Below are positions 1 to 11,150 of a stretch of DNA of 64,000 bases, piece by piece (positions within the stretch are counted from its first letter, which is position 1; each line of letters opens with the position of its first letter). This DNA comes from Lates calcarifer (taxonomy: Eukaryota > Chordata > Actinopteri > Centropomidae), in NCBI RefSeq assembly GCF_001640805.2, contig NC_066844.1, positions 14,074,543-14,138,542 of the forward strand, written 5' to 3'. A program made the translations under genes and the position numbers. Below the pieces are notes generated by a model. That model saw only the letters and a list, made by a program, of their open reading frames with translations. It had not been told where the DNA came from and made no database searches.

Positions 1-2394
1 TGGCAGGCAGCCTAGCTGCACCCACAATACACTTGTTTCTCATAATTTCCATCACACAAACTTAACTACCTTTGTGGATAGATAGAGTTCTGTGTTATCC
101 ATTAGGCAGCCATTGTTACTTAGAGATCCATAATAGATTATTAACACCTCTTAGTGTTTCTTGGCAAAGAAGTGGCTATTATGTTCAGATATGTAACACT
201 GTTAACATTTAAAAAAACAAGTGCAGGGAGTGCGTTGGAAACTAGGGGGCAATAAACGCAAACTGTGATCTCACAGCTGGAGCCGGACTGTGCAGTTAAA
301 GCAGGAAAACCTTAATTAATCTCATTTCTAAAATGTAGCATTTAATGAACAGGTGCTGGCATTTATTGTATGCCACAGCAATAGTTAGAACGTGTGGACA
401 GATGTAGGTGTTACCCGATGAATTCCATGGGTCAGCAGAGACCATAGCATGTGTGTGGAACTATATGCATGCATGTGTGGGTCCCTGTGTGTCTGTGTGT
501 GTGGTTTACAACTGCAATGACTGCAAAGGGATTAAGTGTTGGTTACAAACCTGCCTCGTGGATTTATGTAGAGAGGAGGTCATGGAGACGACCCAAAGGC
601 GCGACATACTATTAATGTAGTTACACTCCATTACCAATGCGCTCATTAAGTAATACATGTTTTGCACCTTCAGACTGTCACATATGCACTGTTTGCATTT
701 CCTAAGTGTCCAAACTCTTCATCTGTCCCATAAATGACCGGTCATCACCAAAATTTCAAGGGCTGCTACAAACTGAATTATGGAATATTTCTCCTGACAT
801 GATTCACTTTCACTCTCTCTCATAGTTTTCACTCTTATTTAACTGCTGCATGGCCCTGTGGATAGTTCTCTGCATAATGATCCATAATGTTCAAGTCTGA
901 GCTTATGCTGAACCAATGTTGAACTTTACCAAAAATAAACTGATATAGTAAGCATCCGTTCAGCTTCCTAATACACAAAAACAGCTCCTGATTGAAGCTG
1001 CTGTCACTTATACGGACTGGTTTATTTATGTCCTTGCAGCCCTGGACAGTCTCACTCAACATTCAGCGAAGGAAGCCTGTGCTTTACTCTCACTCATTGT
1101 CGGACAGCACTGTAACAAGCGAACACATCACACCTGGTTTATGCAACCTCGTAATCCATTTCTCTCACACAGCCTGGTCAGAATGTGCGAGGCAAAGGTC
1201 ACACTGTTATCTGTGAAAGTCACAAGACATTTTTTACAGTGTTAAAATGTGTAATGTCTGTCCATTCAAAGACAGTTTGGTTTTTTTTTTCCTACTGACA
1301 TATAGTCTGATATACTGTGTTGCTGTGTCTATCTGGGTTTATATAACATACACAATGAAAGTATTAGTAACTACTGTACTGAAGTATCCCAATCCAGAAA
1401 GGTCTGCAATAATACTAAAGTCACACTTAAGTCATAATCTTTACGATATACAGCATCTGCAGGGCACCCATGAAGCATCTCACTAAATCCCCAAGCTGTG
1501 AACATGTGGCTGTAAAGGCGGAGGTCATTTCATGTCTGATTTACAGCGCCTGCATCGGTATGGGTGTTAAACAGCAAGGTATTAAATCTGCATTTCAGCA
1601 GAGAATTAGAAGCGGATGCAACCTGACTTTGTGGAATCTCAAATGAAGCACAAGAGGAGCTACTCTTTCTACCAAGTGTTTCATCAAAACAAAATAAATC
1701 AACTTATGTTCAGATTGATGGCATGTTGAGTAAGTCTCCTCCTCTTCGACTGGACACACCTATAAACAGTCATTCACACTGAAGACGTGGTTTCACATCG
1801 GCCCATGCAGTCACTTGTTTATTTATTGCAGTTCGCCTCTAAATCCTCTTTGTTCATGTAACAGAGATGACATCAGCGTACCACTGTCTTTAGCTGTGCT
1901 AACTGTGGGGTAATTTGTCCCGAGATCTTAAAGACTCTGTTTTATGAGACGTAAATAAGTTGTTCCAAAGTTGTTAAAGTATAGTTTAAGGATTAGAGGT
2001 TTGGAGCAACAACAGACATCTGCAAACACTTCATTCAGGTCCCTGTGTGGACCATAATTTGGCACTAATCACTATTTGTGGAATGTCACATGATTCATAC
2101 AGAGCTGCGTGGCACATATCACCATCCGTTACTGCTCTACACCCTGTAAAAGGCAGATGGTTACAAGCATACACACCCTGTAATAGCCCAGCTTAATGAG
2201 GCTCCATAGATGAATACATTCCTAGACTGGTTTACCCAGACCATTGGCATATATTAGCACAGATACACTAGTGAGAGAGTGTGATTTTCAGTTTAACTAC
2301 ATTGAATTATTTAGGTTTTTTTCCTGTCACATCATGGTGTTTATTTCTTTAAATGTGTATTTCTTCATAACAAGTAAATGTTATGTAGCAGCAT
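1..2394. other. noncoding block, no gene seen
   Basis: No open frame longer than about 80 codons and no recognisable protein domain on either strand. There is a TG-rich stretch near 450-505. Two parts (about 1500-1660 and 2030-2240) have balanced, non-repetitive composition and look more constrained than their surroundings, but this is only an impression from reading. No transposon ends were recognised. Confidence 0.6.
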
Positions 2395-3085
2395 GGGTCT
2401 TGGAATAACATTGTCAGTCTATTGGTTGGTCCACAGTGAAATATCTCAACGACTGTGGGATGGATTGCTATGAGTTTTGCTACAGATATACAGATCCATA
2501 TAACTTTGTAATTCACTGACTTTTCCTCTAGCACCACCAATAGGTTGACATTTGAGATTGTCATTAGAATTTGAATTAGAATAGTACTTTATTGATCCTT
2601 GACAGGAAATTGCTTTGTTACAGGAGCAGCACACCAACCAACACCAAACATAAATTTAATTAAAATTAAAAGGACTAGTGAAACCACGAAGAAAGAAAAA
2701 CAAGAGCCATACAAAATATACAGAATATTACACGTGTGACAGGAGCCGTACAAGATATTGCACTTGTGCCGAAGAGCCATAGAAGATTTTGCATGTGTGA
2801 AAAATAAACAAACAAAATACTGCACCATTTTAATAGTTACAATAGTTACAGAGAGCAGACTGTAGTGCCATCCTCAGGTCAAAATTTCATTTAGTCCATC
2901 ACATTGTTTATGACCAAATGCCTGTGTGCATGTTATAAAATGTTATAAGAACAGACCAAACTAAGCACCAAACATACCTGTTAAACATCAGCATGTTAGC
3001 ATTGTCATTTTGTCATGTTAGCAGAGCAACATCAGCAACATTAGCACAGAACTACAGAAATACAGCAGCATGGTTCAGCTGTAGA
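2395..3085 (-). repeat. dispersed repeat family A, minus-strand copy split by a LINE tail
   Basis: The two flanks, 2395-2562 and about 2880-3085, are parts of one element in reverse orientation. The left part carries the complement of the 'atccatccaatagttgttga' region (2440-2475) and the 'cctctagcaccacca' segment (2525-2540). The right part carries 'tttatgaccaaatgcctg' near 2908 and the motif 'acatcagcatgttagcattg' near 2986. I know this family as very common in percomorph introns and intergenic DNA. The middle is occupied by an unrelated LINE-type insertion, so this copy is older than that insertion. Function: none expected. Confidence 0.75.
2563..2860 (-). mobile_element. 5'-truncated non-LTR retrotransposon 3' end (LINE or dependent SINE)
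   Basis: On the plus strand the insert starts with degenerate 'gaattagaatag' pentamer-like repeats, then 'actttattgatcc' and 'ggaaattgctttgttacag'. This is the well-known antisense 3' end signature of a fish non-LTR family, so the element lies on the minus strand with its tail at about 2563-2590. Inside, near 2704-2800, an imperfect tandem repeat occurs three times (units beginning 'gagcc-tac/g-aagat-ttgcac', about 28-40 bp each). No reverse transcriptase coding sequence is present. The exact clade (L2-, CR1- or RTE-like) cannot be settled here. The right boundary is approximate. Confidence 0.65.
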
Positions 3086-4171
3086 CTTTTGTTGAATAAT
3101 AAAAAGATAAGGCTAATGTTTTATATAAATTAACACATGCTTTATCATTTTTTTTCATTTTCATTTTAAATCAATACTCGCTTCCTTTGATTTTGTGAAT
3201 TTGGTGTTTTTTGATCAGTTAAGTAAAGTAAAACATCCTGGCATTGGTTTAGTTTCAGTGGCTGCAAGCCACAACAGAAAACCACTGGTTGATTGGCAAA
3301 AGAGAAAGTTATTTTTTATTTGACGTAAACCATGACTTCATTTTCTTTTTTGTGATTGTGGGAGTGCAGAAAAGCTGCTGAGACCTCCAAATGCAATAAT
3401 TCCATTTCCACTCAGTGAGAGTAATCTTTCAGGTCCACTCTGTTATCCAGCGTCCTCTCAGATAGCCAGCTCCCCTGTGAATGCTTTCATACTCTCACCT
3501 CCATGCCTCGGCTCCGACACTCTCCCCTCCTCAGATTCCATTAAAAATCATAACTTCAGCTCCTGGGGCTCTGATCAAATAGGGTGGCTAATGCATTTTT
3601 CCTGCGTTTTGATTTTTTTTTTTTTTGAATGTACCTCATATTTACATATAGATTGAGTATTTATCAGTCTGCATTTTAAGGCAGATTCACTGTAGTCCAC
3701 TTTATTAAACCATGTTGGATTTATGTATATTTAATGAAAAGTTGATGTAGGGAGTGTAATTCTTTGAACAAGGGGGTATACTTGGTATGTGGGGTGAATA
3801 GTAATGCAGGGGCTGTGAACAACTTACTGTGAACTTATAAGTTCTGAAATTTCTTGCTATGGTTCTGTCAGTCCCTTTTTCTTGTGTGTCTACTCCTTCA
3901 GACCTCTGTCCTAGGTACCTACACGTAAACATTGCTCCACCAACATCATGCGATTAAAATAATCATGCGATTATATGATATGAAATATCAATCTTCAGTT
4001 TCTTTATTGTGCTATAAAAGCAGATGGACGTGAGACAGGTCATTAGCCACACCTTTGAAAGTTACACAAGCTGGCGCAGGTTGTGATCCATATCCCCCGA
4101 GGTCATCTGCCATGTGAGATACCAACCACTCAGCCAGAATCTGGAGAAACGTACACAGATTCACATTCTCA
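3086..4171. other. noncoding block with a possible regulatory segment
   Basis: No gene. About 3370-3620 looks unusually non-degenerate: 'gctctgatcaaatag' (TCF/LEF-like ATCAAA) is followed by 'ggctaatgcattt' (homeodomain or octamer-like), and CpGs are retained (gcgtcctc, ctcggctccgac). A T14 tract lies at 3613-3626. Conservation is not known. Confidence 0.45.
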
Positions 4172-4990
4172 CATTTAAAGGAACAGTTGCAGTTGAAGGT
4201 ACATGGAAATATGCTCATTCCCTTTCTTGACAAGAGTTAGTTGAGAGGATCAATACCACTCTCATATTCAGTGTTGGTTGCAAGATACTTGAGAGATTAA
4301 TCAATTACTCAATGCCAATTACTCAACAGATAAAGAAATTGTTACATTATTTATTACTTCACTTTACTAACTCAGTACAATCCTTCAAAGATGCCTTTAA
4401 ACAACTCCAAAGCCTTCATACCCACTCATCTCATCTCCTGTAGAAACATAGTTTAACAAGCCTATTTTTTGGAGGTATTTACAGACCATCAACAATTGGC
4501 TTAATGTTGGCTAATGCATGCAACAGCACTCTCCTGTCCTCAGAATTCACACACATTCTGACTCTGAGCAAAACCAACTGATTCTTAAATGAAGACTAAC
4601 CAGTGGCTAAGGTCGGCAAGCCATCTAAGAATGAACAACATTACAACTTTTGAATTGCTCCTCTCTTTTCATAAAGGCAAGCAACTCCTCGCCATCCGCT
4701 CCTACCAAGCTGTAAGATATCCCAGACCAGTCTGCCCACTGAGCACACAGAGACCAAATGTATATCAACATCTCCTGGGAGGACAGTAACCCAACAGCCC
4801 CCCTAACATGTCAAAGTAATGAAATGTTAGTGTGATTAGTAATTTTATTACTTTTTCAAATTTCAAACTGTAATCTCTCAAACTACTTGTTGACTACTAC
4901 TGAAAAAAGTGATCACATCACTGAGCTAAGCTAACTGGCTGCAGTAGCCTCATATTTAATGACCAGACATAGGAGTGATATTAATGTTGA
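4172..4990. repeat. decayed foldback repeat, family B
   Basis: The left end (4174-4275) has 'tttaaaggaacagttg', 'aaatatgctcattcc', 'ctttcttgacaagagttag' and 'tcaataccactctcat'. The right end (about 4920-4980) has 'gagctaagctaactggctgc', 'ctcatatttaatgacc' and 'agacataggagtgat', an approximate inverted copy of the left end. These are the ends of a repeat very common in percomorph genomes; a better preserved copy is at 8071-8567. The 650 bp between the ends no longer resembles that copy, so the interior is diverged, replaced, or carries other sequence. Confidence 0.6.
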
Positions 4991-5033
4991 TGTCCATGCA
5001 CACAACTTTGTTGTCTCTTTATGCTGTGTAAAG

Positions 5034-5760
5034 CAGTGGTCCCTAACTACCGGGCCGCGAGCCGGTACTGGGCCGTGGATCATTTGGTACCGAGCTGCAC
5101 AGAATAAATAAATAATTTATATTATTTCATGTTATTGACTGTTGTAGTCTGCGCGGTGTTTTATTTTGAAAAATGACCAGAATCTCTGCCCATTACATCC
5201 GTATATAACTCCCATAGACTGTATGGTAACTCCTGATACCACTTGACACATACCTTTGTATGTTATGGCTGTAATGCCCGGTAAATTAAGCCAGCTAGCT
5301 AACTAGCTAAAATGAATAAAAAAACCCAAATGTCTGTGGAGAGCCTCTATAAAAGGAGAAAACCGCCCAATGATGAAACAATAGAAAAGCCCAACACTGT
5401 CAAGAAAAAAACAAAGCTGCATTTAGTGGGAAATACCAGAAGTATTATCGCGACAGGTGATTCACAGGCCCCAGGCCCGCTCTACATAATATGTGGCAAC
5501 AGGCTATCAATTGAGACGTGAAGCCTTCAAAACTGCTTCGACACGTAGAGACAAAGCACCCTGCGTTAAAAGACAAGCATGAGACCCAAGTTCTTTCAAG
5601 AAAAAAAAACGTGGACAAGAAGGACAGAAGCAAGTCTGCAAGTGTAACTGCATTGAGAACGCCGTACTTCATGGCTAACCGCTTGTTATGGCTAAGAAGT
5701 CTTTCATTGTTGGTGCTGCCTGCTGCTGCGTCATGGTGAGTTGTATTTATAATGCTCTTT
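5034..5760 (+). mobile_element. hAT-family transposon fragment, 5' end plus start of transposase
   Basis: The left end 'cagtggtccctaactaccg' followed by 'ggccgcgagccggtactggg' is the typical 5' terminus of a fish and tetrapod hAT (Charlie/ZBED-like) element. About 270 bp of 5' untranslated DNA leads to an ATG at 5312 and a broken transposase start. The similarity stops near 5745. The rest of the transposase and the 3' terminus ('gttggggaccgctg'-type) are missing, so this is a 3'-truncated dead copy. It lies about 45 bp after the family B remnant, so this spot has taken more than one insertion. Confidence 0.8.
5312..5745 (+). pseudogene. hAT transposase N-terminus with BED zinc finger, broken
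   Basis: In the intact family (ZBED5/FAM200/SCAND3-like hAT transposases) this region is a basic N-terminus, a BED zinc finger that binds the transposon ends, then the start of the catalytic fold. Here the first frame runs 5312-5518, with a basic lysine-rich stretch (residues 12-37) and then 'IIATGDSQAPGPLYIICGNR'. A loss of about one base near 5515 puts the reading in a second frame, where 'KPSKLLRHVETKHPALKDKH' follows. The His pair (RHVETKH) is intact, but the first Cys of the expected C-x2-C pair reads Tyr (PLYIIC), so the zinc site is broken. A second small deletion near 5690 and a larger one near 5725 break the frame again around 'TPYFMANR' and 'LPAA'. No catalytic domain remains. It cannot encode an active protein. 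Identification rests on family knowledge of these motifs. Confidence 0.8.
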
Positions 5761-8070
5761 ACGTGTGTTTGTTTTTATGTCGAATCCATATTTCGGTAAT
5801 TCCGTTGTGCAATTCCGCTGGTGTAAAGTAACTTGATTATTAGTGCAACTGCTTCATTTATCTCTATGACAGTCTCAAACTCAATGTAATTTGAGTTGAT
5901 TATTCATTAACGTACATACTGGACCCTGGGAAGGTCTTTAAACTACACAAGACAATTGTAAAAAGAGAAAAGACAACATGCCACTAAAATGTGTCTTTTC
6001 TGATAAATGTTGTCCAAAGCCTTACAAAGGATGTTCTCACTGTGTGCTCACAGCCTAGCTGGCTGGAGGCTTGAGGAATCTGCTGCTCATTGTTTGCATG
6101 CAGCATCAGGTATGAGTGTGTTAGGAGGACTTCACAGGAGCCGTGTGAGTCCTTTATCCTCCAGTCACTGTGGCTTCAGGTTGTCAATGGCTGAAAACCC
6201 TGTGGGTTGTGAATAGAGAGGCTGAGAGGACAAATGGTGCACAGCAGGATGGAATGTAAGAAAAAAATGTTTAACAATAGGGACAAAATAATGTAGAGCA
6301 AACAGTGTAACAACCCAAAGGTTCATGCCATTTTTATTGGTTAAGTTCTAGTTTGGTATTTCATGTCTGAACCCATAGGTGCAGGTTTTGTTTAGTACCT
6401 TGAGACAATATTTTATTTTCATGGTTGTCTTCCTCTGAGTGAGCCTGACTGCCAGAAAAAGTTAAGCAATCGTTCCCACCATCCTCACTCCTTTAAATAA
6501 GGCCTTGATGAGACTTTGGATTCAGTTCAATGAGAGGGACAGATGTTCCCTTGGGCCAGATGAACTGGAAACCCAGTGACAGCTGGACTCAGACCAGTAA
6601 CCTGCCTTTGATATCGGCAGAGCCTTTCCTCTGCAGGTAGCTGGCTTTGGCAGACAACACAAGGCCAATCAGATGGAAGAACAGCCTTTACCTTGGTCTG
6701 ATCCCCTGCCAGTGCACCTCCTGCAACTTTCCCAGAGTCAGACACACAGACAGAGGGCGATCATATATTCATCCTTAATGCATGTCGCAATGACGGAGTT
6801 AGTGTGGCTGAAAAGCTGAAAAGTGATTTGTGAAGAGGCCTCCAGTGTGGGAAGTCATTTTGAGAGCCCGGTGGTGATCTGCTGCTCTTCTTCTGGCTTA
6901 ATCCTCTTAACTACATTTGTTTGAATTTTTTTCTCAGTCATTTTTTTATTACATGAGGGAAACATCCGTGCCGTCTCTTGAGCAACATGATTTACTCTTG
7001 CTCATACTGTACAAGCAACAGTTTTTCCCTGTGGGTTTGTGCTCCATTATAAACTGCGAGAGGGGCTGAAGTTTTGCTGATGAGAAACAGCTGTAGTCTA
7101 CCTCAGTCACACGAATAGGAAAAAATAGCACTTGGGCAACTTTCAACCACCTGCCTGAACATACATAGTTTTCAGCTACAAGCAGCATGCAGAGAGAAAT
7201 ATAGAGAACTGTACTGTATGACAGCAAAGTCTTACTAATACGTACTAGATACTGAATGTCACTATGACGTCCTTTTTCCTACCTATAACACGTTCATGTT
7301 TTCCACACTGTATTCACTGTGTGTGAGTTTAATGGATTGTCCATTTTAATTTCACTGACTTGCCTGCAGTGGTTTCCAAGTGGCAGTTTTGCTTTAGCAT
7401 GTTGTCGTTGAGACTTTTCCAAAGCAAACTTTCCAGTCATTTATTCCATTGCCATGTCTTGTGTGAAGGATCGCTTATCCAACCACCTCTGTGTGTTATG
7501 GTGTAATTAAAGAAGTGTTTGAACACGATCTAACGAAGAAAAGTGTTTGGATACACAGGAAAGGAGATGAGGCATGGCAATCAGCTGAAGAAAGAATTAC
7601 ATTCTTTGACGTAGTTAACATGTCCTTCACACTCACTTTTCTGCCAAGTTAAAAGCATTTCTGAGAGCGTGATTAAAGGTGACTTATAGAACAACCTTTG
7701 AGAACAGCGTATGCACGTCTTTGAGCAGAGGGTCCCTCCATAAAGGAGCATGATGAAGCAGGACTGGAATGCTATTGTTTTACAGGAATGTTGTTTCCTT
7801 GCTGTTGGCATTTGACTCTGAAATGAGGACAAGTTGCTATTTCTGGTGGAGCACGACCCTAAGTCATTGCGCCAAGCCACAATGAGCACAATCCCCTCTG
7901 AAGGTGACACTTCATAGAGGTTGGCGGTAAACAATAACCTGGTGTCCTAGGATACGCAAGGCAGGGACTCAGTGAAAAGGCATAAGCGCTGATGCCAGTT
8001 CTAACAGAAAGGTCGAGATGAGCTGAAACTTCACATCCACATAAGAGTTCCCACATTGTGCTGTAACAGT
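5761..8070. other. noncoding block
   Basis: No gene. The longest open frame is 117 codons on the minus strand (7581-7934) and has no recognisable domain. Two parts, about 6450-6800 and 7370-7770, are complex, balanced in composition and free of repeat motifs, as conserved noncoding elements often are. No splice-flanked coding segment was identified. Confidence 0.5.
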
Positions 8071-8567
8071 CTTTAAGGAAATATGTGTGTTCTCTTTCTT
8101 GCCGAGATTTAAATGAGAAGATTGAGACCGCTTGATGGAAATCTAGCATCTTGTTAGCTTAGCATAAAGACTGAAAACTGGGAAAAAGCCAGCTAGGCTC
8201 TGTCCAAAGGTAACAAAATACACCTACCCGTACCTGAAAAGCTCACTAATTAACAAGTTATATCTCATTTCCATATAGAAACCAAAGTGTAAAACTTGTG
8301 GTTTTACAAGGGAGGAAGAGAAGTCAGTACATCTGGCTGAGAAATAGCTCTGACCATAACCACCCCATAACACCACAACATGTAATGAGTTAAACAAACA
8401 AAATATAAGTAGTGAAATAGAGCCATGTTACTGTTGGACAGAGCCAGGCTAGCTGTTTCTTCTCAAAGCCAGGTTTTTTTGCTAGCTTAATTGGACAGAC
8501 TCAAGAGTGGTATCGATCTACTGTTGTAACTCTCACCAAGAAAGCAAACAGGGATATTTCCTAAACT
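8071..8567. mobile_element. foldback MITE, family B, nearly full length
   Basis: A 54-bp imperfect terminal inverted repeat is visible: left arm 8076-8129 ('aggaaatatgtgtgttctct', 'ttcttgccgag', 'gaagattgagacc'), right arm 8509-8562 (complement 'aggaaatatccctgtttgct', 'ttcttggtgagagtt', 'gatcgatacc'). The pairing continues inward: 8189-8215 ('ccagctaggctctgtccaaa') pairs with 8427-8456 ('tggacagagccaggctagct'). The pair positions sum to a constant of about 16638, as expected for one long palindrome around 8319. There is no coding capacity. The transposase that moved it cannot be told from this copy. Confidence 0.8.
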
Positions 8568-10984
8568 TTTCATGTTAACATATTAATAATGATACAAAAA
8601 CAGTTTAATATAATTTTCCAATAACAGCCTTAATGGTACAAACCAGATACCAGTGTCAGGGTCATTTAAACAGCCAGAGATCTTCCAGCTCCAACCTCCA
8701 TAACTTATCAGAAACATTAACCAGCCACTGTATACACTGAGGCAAACAGTGAGATCATTTATTGGAAAGGTTCCTCTCTGGCTCAAAATAAAACACAAAT
8801 AATACATTGCTCTTGGTATTTGAATATATATTATGCATGCATAATGACCTGATGCTTGGAAAATAGCCTATTAATAGTATCTTCCATCAGAATCAAACCT
8901 TATTTAACTTGGTTTTTAACCATCGTAACCCCGCTGCTCTTCTGGGTAAACAGAAGAGGGAAATTATTATTTGTTCTTGCGAAATTGGTTATATTTTCTT
9001 TGGAGCGATACACAGACCTAGTTCCTGGCTTGAGACCGCAGTACAAAGCTGTGTGGATGCAGACAGAGCAGAGAGAAAGAGCGAGGTTATCCATACAGAG
9101 GAGGTAGTGAAGAGGATTTTCCAGTGAAGATGTATGCACTGAATAATTTGATTTACAGTACTGTGCTCTTGGCCATTTCTAATTTTAAAAGGGAAGTTTT
9201 TTTTGTTGTTGTTGTTATTTTTGTGCTTCCACTCCTGTGTCCTTTTCTGTCTGAAATTTTGTAATGTGTTCTATCCACACATCCTTTTCTAAAAGGACTT
9301 GGAGATGGTATTTTCTTTCCTGTGACACTGGCTTTGTCTGCCTTTGCGCCGTCTTGACATGTGGAATGTATTGTGTGACATTTGCAGTTTTCCATGGCTT
9401 ATTGCTTTCTCATTATGGTATGAAGGTTCTGTAGCGTTGGCCTGCTGTCTGCAGCCGTGGTGGTCTCCTCAACTTGAGATTTGTCGTGTCCCCGCCATTG
9501 TCAACCACCCAATCTCCACCCTTTCACCCAGAAATGTGGCACCTCTACGTCTTAAGAGGCTACGTGTCACACACTCCCACTAATCTCTATGCATGATTCC
9601 TCCAGAGAGCGTTCACAGCCATCTTTGTTCCTCCCGCCGCTGCCACTCGAGAGCAAGAGAGTCTGTGCATTCCTGCAGCGGCTGGTCATTGAGTTGTTTC
9701 CATTGAGGCGGGAGAGCATGGGTCCAGCTCTCTGTCTCCGGACTGATGGATGGCCTGTCTGACTTTATCTGAGCAGGACGGACGCTGCGTTGGCTGGGGC
9801 CCAGAGATTGTCACTCCTGACTGCTTTATCAGGGCCTGACTTATAGAGCTGTCATCCTCTTAGAGCAAGGTTCCCAGGCACCTCATCCAGCCACCCCCCC
9901 CTCCTGTCTGTCATGCTGCCACCCAGAGACCTTGGCCTGCCTGCCTGCCTGCTTGACTAGCCTGACGCCTGCCTCCAACCCACCCAGGGACAAATACATT
10001 AACAAACTTGTCTTGATTCATCAGCTCCACCCTTGGGTGTTAGACAGCTTGTTGTAAGAGCCTCTCTTTCGCCAAGTGGTATTAACTCCAGATGAGGCGT
10101 GGATGTTCTTATTTTAGATATAGATAGGGTTTGAGCGTCGATAAATGACGATTTCACAAGATGTCCACTTGAGTCGTATCTCACTCATCTTGTACATACT
10201 CAAAAGACATGACTTTCAAACACATTTTAATAGCACCGCTGATATGTCTCTTTATCTACTATTCACACTACGAGTCCTGGATGAAAAAAGAGAAAAGGAT
10301 GGCAATTTTTCAAACATCCTCTCAAAGGCAGAGCCCATGTTTGAGCTTGCCATGAAACCACAGCGGAGTTCCTTCCTTATTCTCACTTTGATGAGCCATT
10401 GGAGAGCTTGGGGGGAAGCCAAGGTGAAGTCTGGGGCCTCTTGCACATTCTGATGTTTTGTTTCAAACAGAGCAGCTTTTGTTCAACTGTCAGAGAGGGG
10501 GCGATCCACAGTGTGTCGGTGTGTGTTTAGTAACCACAAACACACGGCATGTGTTTATTTTTCTCCTTTAATTTTTACCAAGGTCATATAGACACAGTTA
10601 GACGTGTGTCTCACTCTGTTTCCATGGGTATCATCAATCAAGAAATTATGGGATTGTGTGTTTGTATATGTGGGTGTTTGTACATAATACGTATCATTAA
10701 GATGAAAGGGTTAGCATCAGGATGGCTCATAGGTAGTACCAGAGGTTGAAAGATCAGATAGAGGATATCATCTCCAGATCTCACCTAGGACTCTGCTCTT
10801 GGTTAACAAAATACAACACCCCAGGGAGGTTACACTTTAAAGATGAATCCAAAAATCACTGTGAAACAAATTAATCTGTTCTCAGTACTGTGTATCTGCC
10901 AGAACAGGCATGGCCATGTAATTAAATTAAATGTAGCTATGTGAGTGCATGTGTGTTTTAGCCTCAGCAGTGGCATGTGAAATG
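8568..10984. other. noncoding block with a GC-richer regulatory-like segment
   Basis: No gene. 9560-9900 is distinctly richer in GC and CpG than the rest ('cctcccgccgctgccactcg', 'gaggcgggagagc', 'gacggacgctgcg') and includes a GATA-like 'tttatctgag'. (CCTG)4 lies at 9936-9951. An open frame at 10145-10453 (+) has 102 codons with another on the opposite strand. Neither shows a known domain. Confidence 0.5.
8830..8845. other. perfect 16-bp palindrome
   Basis: The sequence attatgcatgcataat is its own reverse complement. It contains two inverted TATGCAT half-sites, the type bound by POU/octamer proteins as dimers. It lies outside the recognised repeats. Binding is an inference only. Confidence 0.6.
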
Positions 10985-11150
10985 CCTCCATAACTATTGG
11001 ATGGATTGAAATTTGGCATGAATGTATCTTGACATGCAGAGATGCAATGAATGGTTAATTATTATTATTTTTTTATATATTTACATGCCATTCTGTTCCT
11101 GGGGGACAGCAACTCAGTGATCATCAGTACTTTGCATTACTGCTGATTGT
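10985..11150 (-). repeat. dispersed repeat family A, partial minus-strand copy
   Basis: 'ccataactattggatggatt' (10988-11008), then 'gaaatttggcatgaatg', is the reverse-complement core of family A. 'gttcctgggggacagcaact' with 'gtgatcatcagtactttg' near 11096-11136 matches the next segment. An AT-rich insert (11056-11085) interrupts it. Confidence 0.6.

Noticed and set aside
9156..9172. 'tacagtactgtg' resembling the miR-101 core
   Set aside because: The match stops after 12 bases and no hairpin partner arm is present.
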